Shown: positions 1 through 12,300, numbered from the stretch's first letter. The stretch: DNA of 64,000 nucleotides from Amaurobius ferox (GCA_951213105.1 OX578146.1:51305275-51369274); one strand, 5' to 3'. Notes: generated from the letters alone by a model not told the origin. Numbers and translations are program-made.

Positions 1-1454
1 TAATTTAGATTAGTAGTTCTAAATTAAATGCATTTAAAAGTTATAATCTTTCCTGAGTTAAAATGTTAATCTCAAATCCCAAGCCGCTATGAAATGAATG
101 CTTCATAAGCCACAGTTTGAGAACCACAACCGAAGCCAAACTCTCCCAAGGAGGTTTATCAGCGCCCCAGCAAACATTTTTATTTCCATCAGCCAATTGT
201 TTTTTCTTCCCTCTTCAGGATTGAAAATAAAAATACAGCTTCCATTCTAAGTAAAAACCCCGCGCGCCTCTTCTCTTTCCCCTTATCATTCCGTTCTCCC
301 TCTCAATTCGCAGGTCGATAGTTGTCTCATCTTGTTTGGGACCATCAATAACGGAGCAATATTTGGCAACTTAGGGCCGAAGCTATTCATCGCCAAGCTA
401 AACCATCGCCAAAGACCCGGTTTTGAGATCAATAAGTGCGTTTCTTCACAAGGCGAAAATGGTCTTTCGTACATAAGCTACGGTTGATTGTGAGTGGCTT
501 TTCAGTATTGATGACCTCGAATGAAAGGAGGGGATGTTTAGGCAGGTAAATCCCCCGATTAGCAAACCTAAAGCGAATGCTTGGAATTTTTATTCCCGCT
601 TATGTCGCGGAAATTTCTACTATTTAGAAGAGATGAATATCTTTTTAGTAGTAAGTTGGCTGGAAACACATTAGTTGCGTAAAGTAGATTATGCAATACG
701 TAGGGAACGTTGAATGAGGACTCGGAGGAAAGGGTATTTAAACGTTTGAAAAGGTTTTAATGAGCTGTTTGCGCGCGCCAAAAGCAGATGAGTTTGGTAC
801 ATTGTATGCAGAGTAGCTTTCTGTCGATTTAGATTACAAAGAAAAGTGTAATGTACTCTTACCTCATTATGTTCATGAACTGTAAACTTTGGTTTGCAGA
901 ACGTAATCTATTTGGAATAAATTTGTCGAATTAGGCATTAATGTGCACTCTACTAAATTAAAAGAATGCAATGAATGTTGGTCCTTGAACTTATTTCAAG
1001 TCCTGTTACTAGCCACATTAACGATACGACCGTACACAAATTTTTATTTCTACCTTGATAAAAAAAAAACCATAAATAAACTATGTGACTACAATTCTTT
1101 CAAGAGCATTATGAACCCTTAGCAAAAGCAACGTGTATTGCTCGAAGTATCAAATACATCGGCCTGCAACCAGCCGATTATATTTGATCCTTCTATCAAT
1201 AGTACACATTGCTTTCGATTCAATGATATTGCTCTCATAACTTTTTTAAATCAAATGCCGTCACCTAATTTCCTTATGCCTTGTTTCTATGAAAGAACCA
1301 AGAAGAATTTGTATTATCATTAGCAGAATTTATTGTAATGTTGGCCCTGTAATTCTGTAACAGTAATGACACTGTTACAGTAACTGCAGTCTTACAGTCT
1401 GTACAGTACTGATACTGTTACAGAAACTGCATTACAGGAAATGCAGTTTATCTA
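1..1454. other. AT-rich stretch, no gene recognised
   Basis: I see no convincing exon, RNA gene or transposon terminus here; open frames are short and unlike known proteins. The only clear structure is a hairpin at 1355-1380: a perfect 10-bp stem (CTGTAACAGT with ACTGTTACAG) around a 6-nt loop, in a patch of repeated CTGTTACAG-like words up to about 1445. Confidence 0.5.
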
Positions 1455-2033
1455 AAAAATCTGGTCTGCAAGCGCAATCTCTTAAGAATTAATTTCATTT
1501 GTCGAATTATGTATATATAAAAGGATATATTTACCAATAGAAAATTAACTCGTTTTTAGTTCGGTATGTTTCGTTTTCATTGATGTAACTGTAATAAAAT
1601 ATGCACTACGCTTAACCGTTTTTGTGATAGGAAAAAAAAAATAGAGTTTGAAAAATCTGGTCTGCAAGTATAATCTTGTCACCTATTGCAACTGAAATCT
1701 TTATAGTTTGAAAAAGAAAAGTAATTTTGTTACCTTTCAACCTAGTACTTCACAATCTTGTCACTAATGTTCCTTGAATTATGTATTAATAAATTATCAG
1801 TCATTTATCAATTGAAATTAAATTCTATTTTGGTGCTGCATATTTCGTTTTAATTAAGGCAACTACAATCAAATATGTACTAGTTTTAATCATTTTTGTT
1901 ATAAAAAATTATAGTTTGGAAAACCTGGTTTGAAAAATATTGTAGTCGAATGTATTTAATTAATTGAATTGCCTTGCTTAATTAGCTAGCAATAAAAAAA
2001 ATATATAATTTGATCCTGATCATGCATGTTTTT

Positions 2034-2835
2034 ACTTTCCCTGCAATACATGGTAATGTAAAGGGAAAGTATTGGAATCATGCAGAAAATCGCAACTCGA
2101 GTTTTCGACGGATCTACACGTTTCGAGACCTCTAGAATACGAAAGAGCTATTTTAAGCGTGGCGTCTGTGCGTCTGTTTGTGAGTCTGTGTCTGTCTGTG
2201 CAATGTATGTATCCACTCTAACTGAAAAACTGATGGGCCGAATTTCATAAAATTTGGTAGGTAAGTCACTTGGGTGTGACCCTGGTGCTGATTAGCTTTT
2301 GGTACGATTCGAAAAAAAATAATCGGCCTTTTTTTGCAAAATGGCCCGCAAAAATCTCATGTATTTACTCTAGCTGAAATACTAATTGACCAAATTTTAC
2401 GAAATTTGGCAGATAAGTTACTTGTGGGATACTCTGGTGCTGATTAGATTTTGGTACTATTTGGAAAAGAAGAACCTGCCTTTTTTTACGAAATGGCCCG
2501 CAAAAATCGTCAAAATCTAAAAGAAAAAAAGACTACGCATGTTCAAATATATCAATAAAATACTTGTTTTATATGTAATTTTTGACGAGGAAAAGAATAA
2601 GAACAACTCTATTACTCTAGGACTAACGGTTCTCGAGATATTTGAGATTTTTGCGCATTTTTGTTATGCCGCCTTTGAAAAAATGTTCAATTACCTAATA
2701 AAAAGAGAAATTGAATTAAAAATGCAAATTTAGTGTTATTTTGTGCAATTAAACTCAATTTAATAAATGAATAAAGAAATAAAGAAAAAATGAATGAGTC
2801 TGCAGAGAAAGTCATGTACTGCCCACACCAGATTT
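2034..2835 (+). mobile_element. Dispersed repeat family A, copy 1
   Basis: The left end forms a hairpin whose arms are ACTTTCCCTGCAATACAT and its near-complement ending GGGAAAGT. A GTCTGT-rich microsatellite follows about 140 bp in, then a long AT-rich body containing phrases such as 'AAATTTGGTAGGTAAGTCAC' in one or two diverged repeats. The right end carries TGCAGAGAAAGTCATG, matching the hairpin stem in inverted orientation, and then a small hairpin ATGTACTGCCCACA. Hairpin at one end plus the stem sequence repeated inverted near the other end resembles Helentron-type non-autonomous elements, but that classification is inference. Confidence 0.7.
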
Positions 2836-3732
2836 TCTTTTGTTATTACTATTATATTCGAAGTGATAATTCTCTGGATCATTTTTGTTAAAGACAAATG
2901 GAGTTTATTTAAAACATCCGGCCTGCAAAGAATAATCTTGCCAGAATTAATTAATTTCGCTGAATTGTACATTAATAAGTTACTTGGCAACAAAAGAAAT
3001 CAATGACAATAAAAATATTGGTGTTGCAAATATCGTTTCAATTAATGCTACTTCAAAGTAACTTCATTGTTTTTGTTAAGAGAAATACAGTTGGTCTCAA
3101 AAATATAATCTGCAAAAAATAACCTTGTCAGTATTAAATAAATTAGCTGAAATGCTTTAAAATAAGTTATTTACCGATAAAAATAAATAAATAAATTCTA
3201 TGCTAATCATGTTTTCCCCCCAGTAATGCAATAGTCATAACAAAATAGTAAGGCAATTAACAGCTTTTGTCATAAAGAAATACAGTCGAACTCAAAAAAT
3301 TTGGTCTGTGAGAGATAATCATTTCAGCATTAATTTAATTCGTTAAATTACACAATAAGTTATCTACCAATAAAAATAAATCTTTCCTGGTCATGTTTCT
3401 TATCCAATTATTTCTATGCTATCAAAAATAATAATACCGTTGATCATATTTTTACAGAAATAATACAATGTGTTTAAAAAATCTAATTTGCAAATAATGA
3501 TCTAACCAGCCTTCGTAGAATAGATCATCTAGAAATAAAAGAAATAATTTTATCCTTGTCTTACATGCATCTATTAATGCTGCTATAGATAAAGCAATAA
3601 TACTATCATAACCAATTAAGTTCTGGAAAAGCAGTTTATTTGAAAAATCCAGTCTTCCAATAAAAATTTTATTGGTTGGCATTATTTTTAATTCGTCGAT
3701 GTATATAAATCTGTTATCTGACAATAAAAAAA

Positions 3733-4497
3733 TCTGATGTGGGCAGAACATGACTTTCCCTGCACACTCAAATTCATTTTTTCTTTATTTCTTTAAGAAT
3801 TCATTAAATTGAGTTTAATTGCACAAAATAACACTAAATTTGTGTGTTTTTAATTCAATTTCTGTTTTTATCTGGTAATTGGACATTTTTCCAAAGGCGG
3901 CATAACAATAACGCAAAAAATCTCAAATATCTCAAGAACGGTTAGTCCTAGAGTAATAGAGTTGTTCTTATCCTTTTCCTCGTCAAAAATTACGTATAAA
4001 ACAAGCATTTAATTGATACATTTGAATATATGTAGTCTTTTTCTCTTAGATTTTTGCTACCATTTCATAAAAAAAGGCAGGTTGTTCTTATCCGAATCGT
4101 ACCAAAATCTAATCAGCACCAAAGTATCCCACAAGTGACGTATCTACCAAATTTTGTGAAATTTGGTCAATTAGTATTTCAGCTAGAGTGCATAAATAAG
4201 AATTTTGCGCCAAAAAAAGGCGGGTTCTTTTTTTCCGAATCGTACCAAAAACTAATCAGCGCCAGGGTCACACCCAAGGGACTTACCTACCAAATTTTAT
4301 GAAATTCGATCCATTAGTTTTTAAGTTAGAGTGAATACATAAATTGCACACACACACACACACAGACGTCACGCCAAAAATAGTATTTTCGTGTTCTAGA
4401 GGTCCCAAAACGTGTACATCCGTCGGAAACTCGAGTTGCGATTTTCGGCATGATTCTAATACTTTCCCTATACATTACCATGTATTGCAGGGAAAGT
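3733..4497 (-). mobile_element. Dispersed repeat family A, copy 2
   Basis: Same family as the copy at 2034 but inverted: it opens with TCTGATGTGGGCAG and closes with the hairpin ending TTGCAGGGAAAGT. It interrupts the satellite array. Together with copy 1 it makes a widely spaced inverted pair with about 900 bp of satellite between. Confidence 0.7.
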
Positions 4498-4677
4498 AAA
4501 AAGTTTAAAAAAAAAAATTATATGTATCGCTTCAGTTAACACTATTTCAAAGCAATAATATTCTTAAATCTTCACCATTTTTATGTAACAACAACAACAA
4601 AAAAAAGAAAAAAAAAACCTGCCCTATCTAAAAAAAATTTGCTCTGCAAAAACTAATTTAGTCAGTTCAACATTTTT

Positions 4678-5370
4678 ACTTTCCCTGCAATACATGGTAA
4701 TGTATAGGGAAAGTATTGGAATCATGCCGAAAATCGCAATTCGAGTTTTTGACGGATCTACACGTTTTAGGACCTTTAGAACATGAAAAAACTATCTTCA
4801 GCTTGACGTCTGTGTGTGTCTGTCTGTCTGTGCAATGTATGTATACACTCTAACTAAAAAACTAATTGATCAAATTTCACAAAATTTGGTAGGTAAGTCA
4901 GTTGTGGGATACCCTAGTGCTGATTAGATTTAGGTACGATTCGGGAAAAAATAACTTTTTTTTTTTTTTTTTTTTACGGAATAGCCAGCAAAAATCGACA
5001 AAATCTATAATAAAGGACTACGCATGCTCAAATGCATCAATTAAATGCTTGTTTTATACGTAATTTTTGAAGATGAAAAGAATAAGATCAACTCCATTAC
5101 TCTAGAACTAGCCGTTCTCGAGATTTTTTTTTTTTTTTTCATTTTTGCTACGCTTGTTTTGAGTCCAACCACACATCTTGCAACAGTAAGCCTTCGGGTC
5201 TGTCGTGTGGTCTGGGCTTTTAACGCTTGTTTTGAGCAGTTACCAGTTCAGTGTATTTTAAAAGAAGTATGTGCAATAAAACACAATTTAATGAATTATT
5301 AATGAAATAAAGAGAAAGTGAATTTGTGTCTGCAGGGAAAGTCACGTACTGCTTGCTCACATCAGATTTT
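4678..5370 (+). mobile_element. Dispersed repeat family A, copy 3
   Basis: Begins with the family hairpin ACTTTCCCTGCAATACAT, has the GTCTGT microsatellite at about 4810, and ends with the stem-like TGCAGGGAAAGTCACG and CACATCAGATTTT. A segment around 5165-5230 (CTTCGGGTCTGTCGTGTGG and neighbours) is foreign to other copies and may be a small secondary insertion. Confidence 0.65.
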
Positions 5371-5700
5371 TTATCTTATAGATTTACAAAATAAGAAATT
5401 ATCTACTAATAATCTGAAAGTTATCTATCAATAATAATGAATTAACTACCAATAATTTTCTACTACTAAATCTGGAACTCTGGTCCCTCAAAAGAATTTA
5501 TTCAATATATACTTTTTTAAAGAACAGTCCATTAAAAAGTGCATTTTTAAAAACAATCTATAAATTAATATTTTTTTCAGTCAAAGGATAAATACTCAAC
5601 CATATTTGTTATGACAAATTACAGTTTTAATGATAAATATGACCAAAGAATTGTCTATTCGGTGAAAATTTAATTTAATTTATTGAATGAATGCTAATAA

Positions 5701-5944
5701 ATTTCATAAAAATTTTAAATGCATAAGTATAAACCTTATCTTGATTTTCTATAAACCAGTGTTTAGAAATTCACAGGAATTGCATCCCCCCCCCCCCTAA
5801 ATTTTGTGATGATAATACTGGTAAAAATCTTAGCCAGCAAAAAGATTTGTTATGAATAAATTAAAGTTATAAAACTGTTGATAAACTTTGCACCACCAAA
5901 ATAGCTATATCAAACGTGACCTAATATGTTTACTATTTATTCAC
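5701..5944. other. AT-rich spacer, no gene recognised
   Basis: Holds a run of C at about 5786-5797 and otherwise AT-rich sequence. No gene or transposon end was recognised. Confidence 0.4.
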
Positions 5945-6379
5945 ATATTTGTAAAGCATAATTAATATTGTTAGAATTAAACCTAGCAAACATCTTTTCC
6001 CAGAAATAATCTACTAAAAATAAATTATCGCTAATCGACGAAACACAAATTTCCTTCGTGGCCTCTCATATTTCCTGTTAATATGTAAAATATTTGTAAA
6101 GCATAATTAATATTGTTAGAATTAAACCTAGCAAACATATTTTCCCAGAAATAATCTACTAAAAATAAATTATCGCTAATCGACGAAACACAAATTTCCT
6201 TCGTGGCCTCTCATATTTCCTGTTAATATGTAAAATATTTGTAAAGCATAATTAATATTGTTAGAATTAAACCTAGCAAACATATTTTCCCAGAAATAAT
6301 CTACTAAAAATAAATTATCGCTAATCGACGAAACACAAATTTCCTTCGTGGCCTCTCATATTTCCTGTTAATATGTAAA
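5945..6379. repeat. Three tandem copies of a 145-bp unit
   Basis: The unit begins ATATTTGTAAAGCATAATTA and restarts at 5945, 6090 and 6235, an exact 145-bp period. The copies are almost identical (one visible change, CATCTTTT versus CATATTTT in the first), so the amplification is recent. The last unit ends in TATGTAAAA, which lies directly downstream of the tRNA gene on the other strand and supplies its T-run terminator. The unit may therefore derive from the 3' flank of that tRNA. Confidence 0.9.
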
Positions 6380-6380
6380 A
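6377..6380 (-). terminator. Pol III terminator of tRNA-Val
   Basis: Four consecutive T on the minus strand, about 12 nt after the tRNA 3' end, matching the usual eukaryotic Pol III stop signal. Confidence 0.7.
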
Positions 6381-6392
6381 GTTTAACCAACT

Positions 6393-6465
6393 TGTACCCA
6401 CCAGGTCTCGAACCTGGGACCTTCTGCGTGTTAGGCAGATGTGATAACCACTACACCATGGGTAC
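6393..6465 (-). tRNA. tRNA-Val (anticodon AAC)
   Basis: On the minus strand a 73-nt cloverleaf is complete. The acceptor stem GTACCCA pairs with TGGGTAC plus discriminator A. The D-arm region contains GTGTAGTGGTTATC (A box). The anticodon stem TCTGC/GCAGA encloses loop CTAACAC with anticodon AAC, and the T arm CCAGG-TTCGAGA-CCTGG provides the B box. No intron and no encoded CCA, as expected for a eukaryotic nuclear gene. A run of four T lies about 12 nt downstream (6377-6380 on the plus strand) as the Pol III terminator. The close match to the usual tRNA-Val-AAC body and the intact pairing suggest a functional gene. The 145-bp tandem repeats abut its 3' side. Confidence 0.95.
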
Positions 6466-6732
6466 ACGTTAGATACGACATTCTGTGTGAAAAAGTTCTT
6501 TTGACAGTTGTTAAGGTGAAAGGAGATTATTTTCCGCCATTTCGTTTCCAAATAATTTTTTATAGACAAAATTTACAGCGAACCCCATTGGCGAATAATA
6601 ATTACACGAGAATGATTTGCAAATAATTATTTGTTCCTTATTGATCGGACACTGCGTTTTATGAGTTAAATTTATGATGATTAATGTTTTCATGACTAGA
6701 AATTTGCATTGAGACGATATTATTTAAAAATA

Positions 6733-7035
6733 CAGTCGAGCCCGCTTATAACGAGCTCTCTTATAGCGAATAATCATAAAAACGAGATTTACTGTTCCAT
6801 AATATCGAAATGGAGCAATTTTCATTACAATTATTAAGGCTGAACTCGATTCCTCCAGTAACCCTGAGATATCGAGATGGCGGGGTTGCCGGCGAATCGA
6901 ATTTAGCTTTACAATTAACGAAGAGCGATAGCGGTATGGTACCGCCAATAAATATAATAGTTCCTTGATATTAGTTTCGTTATGTATGTCCAAAATGTCA
7001 ACCAGGATCAACATTTTGGGGGTCCGGATCAAATT
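6733..7035. mobile_element. Pogo/Tigger-like MITE remnant (left end)
   Basis: After a TA at 6731-6732 the sequence begins CAGTCGAGCCCGCTTATAAC, typical of Tc1/mariner-pogo MITE termini with repeated 'TATAACGAG'-like words. A matching right terminus was not found, so the element is truncated or diverged; the end given is approximate. Compare the complete relative at 60848-61240. Confidence 0.45.
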
Positions 7036-7463
7036 TAAATATTAAATCCGGCCTGAGTCAGGAATAAAAATTTGGAGCCTAGTCGATCTCAATTTAGATG
7101 AGAGGTGAATTCGATGTTGTTAATTTGATGTGAGTATCAGGGGCGGATCCAGAAATTTTTTTCGGGTGGGGCGCAAAGCTAGAAAACTAATTTACGTCTA
7201 TTTTGTTAAATTTGTGGTCGTGTTTTGTTATGCCCTTGAATGAACTCGCAAAACATTGAGAAGTCAAAGAAAACCCCGAGCATATTCATAGATATATATT
7301 TTAAAATATCATTTTTCATATTTTAATATAATTTTATTTCTATCATTTTATATCTTATACATCTTTTAATATCTTTATTTTTTCATATCTCAGCCAATAG
7401 TATTTATAAAGTAAACTAAATTTCCTTTGTGGCAAATTAATTTATTACGGCATCTACATCAAC

Positions 7464-7739
7464 TCAAATATGGGGATGATCATTCATCAGAGCAAGTCCT
7501 GTCAACAGGTCTTCGGCCATTTGAGACCTCAACCAAGTTTTAAGTCCCCTCAAAGTAAATAAACCTCGCTCTGCTGTGACAATTGACACCCAAAGTGTCT
7601 TGCACACTTTAATAAGGTGCGGGTAAATATCGTCATCTTCCCTCAATTTCTCCAATACGCCGAGCGACAAAGACTTACTGAAGTTTGGCCTCTGACAAAG
7701 AAGTTTTACTTCTGCAACAATTGATTGCACAATGGGCAC
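7464..7739 (-). pseudogene. hAT transposase C-terminal dimerisation domain remnant
   Basis: A 91-codon open stretch in which the segment 'IYPHLIKVCKTLWVSIVTAE' and the following 'RGLFTLRGLKTWLRSQM' match the hallmark end of hAT and ZMYM1-like transposases (consensus: YP.L......L..PV..A..ER.FS.L...KTWLRS.M). The catalytic RNase-H-like core and BED finger are not found upstream, which would lie at higher coordinates on this strand. It lies inside an element with hAT termini and 8-bp duplications, so the assignment is consistent with context. It is a fragment and cannot be active by itself. Confidence 0.8.
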
Positions 7740-8199
7740 AACTAAAATTTTGCACAGGGTCTAAATTAACGCGGACTAGGTTTTTGGCTATGGAAATCGA
7801 AAATAGTATGAAAAAACTAGAAAATTATGTGAAAAGTATAAAAAACGAAATAATTTTCCTCAAAAACGACTTAACGATTGTGATGAAATTTTCTTTGTAG
7901 TTAGTTCGTATAAATACAAATGAAACCATATTAGTCGCTTTCACGTGAAAAATCTTGCTCCCATCCCCTTCAACCAAGTCTCACCGTCTCCGATGCAGCC
8001 ACAGAGACAAATCATTAAACTAGTTCCCCTTAAAATTCTTTCTAATTTGATGTCTCTATTTCTGATTTTGGTTAAAAATTGTGTCTGTTCCATAGTTTTT
8101 CATTATTTTCGTACGATGTTCATCGCATATTCTTACATTCTATTGCATGTGCAATCAACGCCCACCTAAGTTAAGGCATAACTCTAGAACACTGTATTG

Positions 8200-8400
8200 T
8201 ATCATATGCAATCTCGCATATGCAATTCTCCGAAGTCAAGACATAGCCCAAGATCAGTGCGTTGTAGAAATTGACAAACCCCAATTTTCGATTGGCTTTA
8301 CTTATGTTGCAATGTCTCGAGTTCACACATTTGAGGAATTATTGATCGAGGTATTCCCAGAATCACGACTGCTTGGTATCAACCACCAATTAAAAAGGTC
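8200..8400 (+). pseudogene. PIF1-family helicase C-terminal fragment (Helitron-type)
   Basis: Translation around 8240-8400 contains 'DQCVVEIDKPQFSIGFTYVA', then 'MSRV', then an RL..I motif. This is the last conserved block of PIF1 helicases (SQG.T.D...VD......G..YVALSRV...L). In animals such fragments within repeats usually come from the RepHel protein of Helitrons. The preceding helicase motifs and the Rep domain are absent or unrecognisable. It sits inside the hAT element and is probably a nested, decayed Helitron piece. Its borders could not be defined. Confidence 0.7.
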
Positions 8401-8745
8401 GAAGTTGCGCGATTATAAACATTGTAAGATAGAAATTCTTATCGCACTCGAAAGATCAGAATCTGCAATGTATGCAGGTTTCAGTACTCTATAATCTGTG
8501 AGTTTCGGTTCCATGTTCACGGTAATTTCCTTTTTGTATATTAAACTCTGAAAACCTTTTACTTTCCTACTACATTTAACTTTTGGCACAAAGTTCGTCC
8601 CGGCTACAAAATACCGAAAAATAAAGCATAATGTCATAATTCAATGAAATTTTACTTCTCATTAGCTTTCTCAACTCAATTAGCTATTACCGCTCTGAAA
8701 GCACACCTAGCAAACTATCTTAGAAAATTTGAGGAAAGTCTTACC

Positions 8746-8961
8746 CAGTATTTCTTTCAGGGCATTTTGGTCGGGGGGGGGGGGGGGGGCGAATGAGATT
8801 TTATGGGGAGCAAGTTTTCTATTTGCCGAGTATACATATATTTAAGTGTTGTGTCATATAAATAGAATCTTGGTTAACATAAAATGTCGTCCGGGGGCGC
8901 AAATACTCATCTCCGGGGGAGGGGGGTTCGCCCCCCAGAGGTATACCTGAAAGAAACACTG
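8746..8961. mobile_element. G-tract MITE, copy E1
   Basis: Inverted termini CAGTATTTCTTTCAGG and CCTGAAAGAAACACTG enclose a 216-bp element. Its first part has a run of about 18 G (from ~8773) and its second part has further G and C runs around 'CTCCGGGGGAGG'. The middle contains CAAGTTTTCTATTTG and ACTAGGTTAACATAAAATG-like words shared with copies at 49576, 50040, 59209 and 63770. No flanking duplication is evident in this copy. Confidence 0.8.
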
Positions 8962-9327
8962 GATTCTGTGTGAAAACATCGCTAGACTATCATCGAATAT
9001 TTCAGAATTTTCTTTTCATTATTCAACAAAATGTATTTCATTTGTGAAAATAAATAACCCCTACTGTGCTATGACCAAGCCACGACCTCCTCCACCGATT
9101 TTTTTTTTTTTTTAATTTCTCGATACTTCTTTGAGTTCAGATTATATTTTCTATTTTGGATTGTGTTGTCGGATTTTTTAAGCATATTTCGTTCCTGTAA
9201 ATTCTTTTATTTATTTCCTATATTTTTATTTTTCTAATAATTTTATATTTTGATTTTTTTCTGGCTTGAAATCGTAATCTCGGGGAGGGTGCGCGCCCCA
9301 TGCGCCCTCCCCCTGGATCCGCCCTTG

Positions 9328-12300
9328 GTGAGTACTACATCCAATTGGGGTGACCAGAATTGGCTGTGTTGCCTTTCCAGTTAACTAAATTTAGCCGTAA
9401 AAAAGATTGATTTTAATTCAGAAAAATGAACATTCATAATAATGCTTTCAGGCAATAATTTTAAAGGCAACAAAAAAGCCTTCTTTCAGGCAAAAGCTTT
9501 TTTTCAGGCAACAACAAAAAAAAAAAAAAATAAATAAATATCCGTGTCAAAACAAAAGGAGCAAATTGTACATTTATAAAATAAACCTGTTAAAAAGACA
9601 TATATTCTTTATTTTATTTATTTATTTATTTTTGTGTCGAGAAGTATCGGAAAAATGTGAATTTTTTTTAATATAAAATAGTCAATGAAAAATGTTCATT
9701 TTAGTACCTCAGTTCATGATTGGAAATACTTTACTATCTTATATACAGTTGAAATATAAAATGTATTTTACAACATAGAGATATAACAGTGATTAAGTAA
9801 TTCTATTAAATGCTTTATTGGCACATGTGCGACCCCTTTAAAATGTGTAAATTTAAAACCGTCCGATTCCGGCTCCCCTTAAAATTAGTAAATCAAAGCA
9901 ATTCCAAGTCTGGTTATTAATTTACCTCTTGTAAAACGAAGCTCTTCCGAACCCGCTCGGCCCAAATGTTGTTGAGGCTAAGCAATTTTTTTTTTTGTGT
10001 GTGTGTGTGCCTATGACACTTGGGTTTTACACCCGGCCTAAACTTTCTGACGTATCTACATATTATAATAGCTTTATACTATCTAGGAAGCAACTTATTC
10101 TAGCATTAAATCTGAAAATGGTTTTATTTGCTTTCATTCGGTACATTACATACGAAAAAACCTTAACTGTATTTTGCATATGTGAGATGTTTAATAAACT
10201 TGTCTGTCAAAAAGAAGGCATTAAACATTTTTTTTTAATTTTACGGTAATTCAGTATTCATAATTTTACTTCTAAATCGAACCATTGTAAATAGACAAAA
10301 AAATCCAGTTGATGCTTCTTTATTCTTATGTAGGTTCTAAATACGTACTATTTTGAGGGACTAGGGGAGCATTTAAAAGAGGGGGGGGGGGGGTTACTAG
10401 GATAGTAAATTTCCATAAAATGGCATTCGAAATCAGTTAGTTTTATAAGAAGTTAGTTTTATATATCAGTTAGTTTTATAAGTTTTTAGTTACTTTTATA
10501 AGAATACCCCCCCCCCCTCCCCCTAAAATACATTTACATGTCTTTAATTAATAATTATCCAATATCTATGTTAACTTTTCATTCAGATAGGAATAGAAAT
10601 TTTGTCATATTTTATAAATATTTATTTCTCATTCGAATTATATGCTATTTTTTACCCGACCATTAACATAAAGTATATGTACTCCTCCATCTCTGTCAGA
10701 AATATCAGCAGTGCAAATCTTCACTTGACTTTCTCCTGCGCTCATATTCTATATTGTTTAGGTCTATTTGCATCATAATATCAAATTTAAAAAAAAAGTT
10801 TTATCAGTTTTTGTTTGTTTTAAAAGTTAAATTATATTTTAAGCAATGTTTTAAAATATTTCATAATTTTTTTTTCAAATATTCTTTGTTGAAGGTAGCA
10901 ACAAGCTTACTAACGTCAATGAATTGGAATTAGGTGGGTAATCTGGGTTAATATATTATATATACCATTTTAATACCCTTAGAGAAGTTTTAATTATCTA
11001 TTTTCCCCATATATCACCAGGATAGAACCCACGGTTTGCAAAACCCAGACCAGAAGCGACCCAGTGGCCGGGACAGAGTTAGTTGCCAGATATTTTTCGC
11101 AAGTCGGCTTATTTTTGAAACTTCCTCTCCGCATTTGGACGCCTTTACTTCTTCTGTAACCTGCATTTTCAAAACATTACTCAAGTATTACATTTTGGGT
11201 TGCATTTATAAACTTTTATATGTGTTTTTTTATTTAAATTTTTCTGGTGACTGTGGATATATTTAAAATCAACTGTAAAACAGATCATACCCTTTTCTTA
11301 GCACTTTTAATTAAGCGGTAACCCTGTAAAATTAATGGATGGGTGGGGCGATGTGAGGGGAACAGAAACAAAAGGATTTAATTTTTTTTGTAAAATTTTT
11401 TATTTGTGAGTGGGGAGGGGGGGGGGGAGGCGCTAAAATTAATGATTGGTCCTGTGTAAAAAAATATCTTCCATCGTTGTTTCACACAAGAAAGAATACT
11501 ATTCTAGAACTTTAATCATGAAAACATTCTATCTAATAATATTATATCTACACATAAAATTTGATAGAGGATTCATTTTTGAGTTCCACTAATCACAGAC
11601 ATATACACATACACACACACGGACGGGCATCTATCCAAAAGAGTTCGAAAGTGTCTCCTTGATAAAATTGAATTCGAAAATGTTCGGAAAACAATACTTT
11701 GTGTATGTAACAGTATGAAAACGTAATAAACATCGACTAAATTGTGTTTTTACCCTCTACTGAATCAAGCTCCTAACTACGTCATTAATTGTGATGAATA
11801 ATTAATAATTATCTACCATAATCCTATCCCAATAAATCACCCGAAAGCTACAGAGGCGCCACTGACACTGATACCGACTCCATCCCTGCCCGGGGGCAGA
11901 TTGCTAGTTACCTCCTCGTCTGGATCTGCCAGGTGCTATGGAATTTCCGGTTTTGTTCCGAACGAACTTCCATTGTGCTAGGGAAAGAGACGAAACATGA
12001 GTTGCTGAAGCCTGTTTTCCATTTATTGGACAAAGGTGTAAAGTGAATTAGAACACAGTTGTCTTATATTGACTTAGGGCAATGAATGGGGTGATGTCAC
12101 TTCACACGTTGGAATTTTGTTGTGCCAAATATCCAACGAGGTTATTATATCTCCTTGAAATATACTATCGAGGTATATATATATACTATCTCGTTGGAAA
12201 TATCTTATCTTTCGAAACTAATGATAATGAAGTCAAAAAGTTTTCAAGGTTCTTAGATGTATAGGAGAAATCAGCTTATCCTCATTATACACAAATAATC

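Larger units (their letters stand above)
1455..5700. repeat. Degraded ~190-bp tandem satellite with nested insertions
   Basis: A phrase resembling 'AAAAATCTGGTCTGCAA' followed by an AT-rich tail recurs at about 1455, 1649, 1919, 2910, 3095, 3292, 3475 and 3640, and more weakly at 4627 and 5470. Spacings between undisturbed neighbours are about 165-197 bp. The units are strongly diverged, so the array is old. It is interrupted by three copies of repeat family A (2034-2835, 3733-4497, 4678-5370), which explains the large gaps. No function is visible. Confidence 0.6.
7138..9327. mobile_element. hAT-superfamily DNA transposon, decayed, with nested insertions
   Basis: The left terminus CAGGGGCGGATCCAG (7138-7152) is matched in inverted orientation by CTGGATCCGCCCTTG (9313-9327). 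The element is flanked by an 8-bp direct duplication, GTGAGTAT (7130-7137) and GTGAGTAC (9328-9335). CA-starting inverted repeats and an 8-bp duplication define hAT elements. Inside, on the minus strand, is a hAT C-terminal dimerisation remnant (7464-7739). The remainder is AT-rich decay plus a PIF1-type helicase fragment and a G-tract MITE (8746-8961), both probably later insertions. Full-length autonomous hATs encode about 600-800 residues; only the tail survives here. Confidence 0.85.

Noticed and set aside
5945..6379. Tandem 145-bp units or the 41-bp array as a CRISPR array
   Set aside because: Units are contiguous repeats without unique spacers, in a eukaryotic context.
8147..8494. Intact 115-codon helicase gene
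   Set aside because: Only the last helicase block is recognisable; upstream motifs are missing, so it is treated as a remnant.
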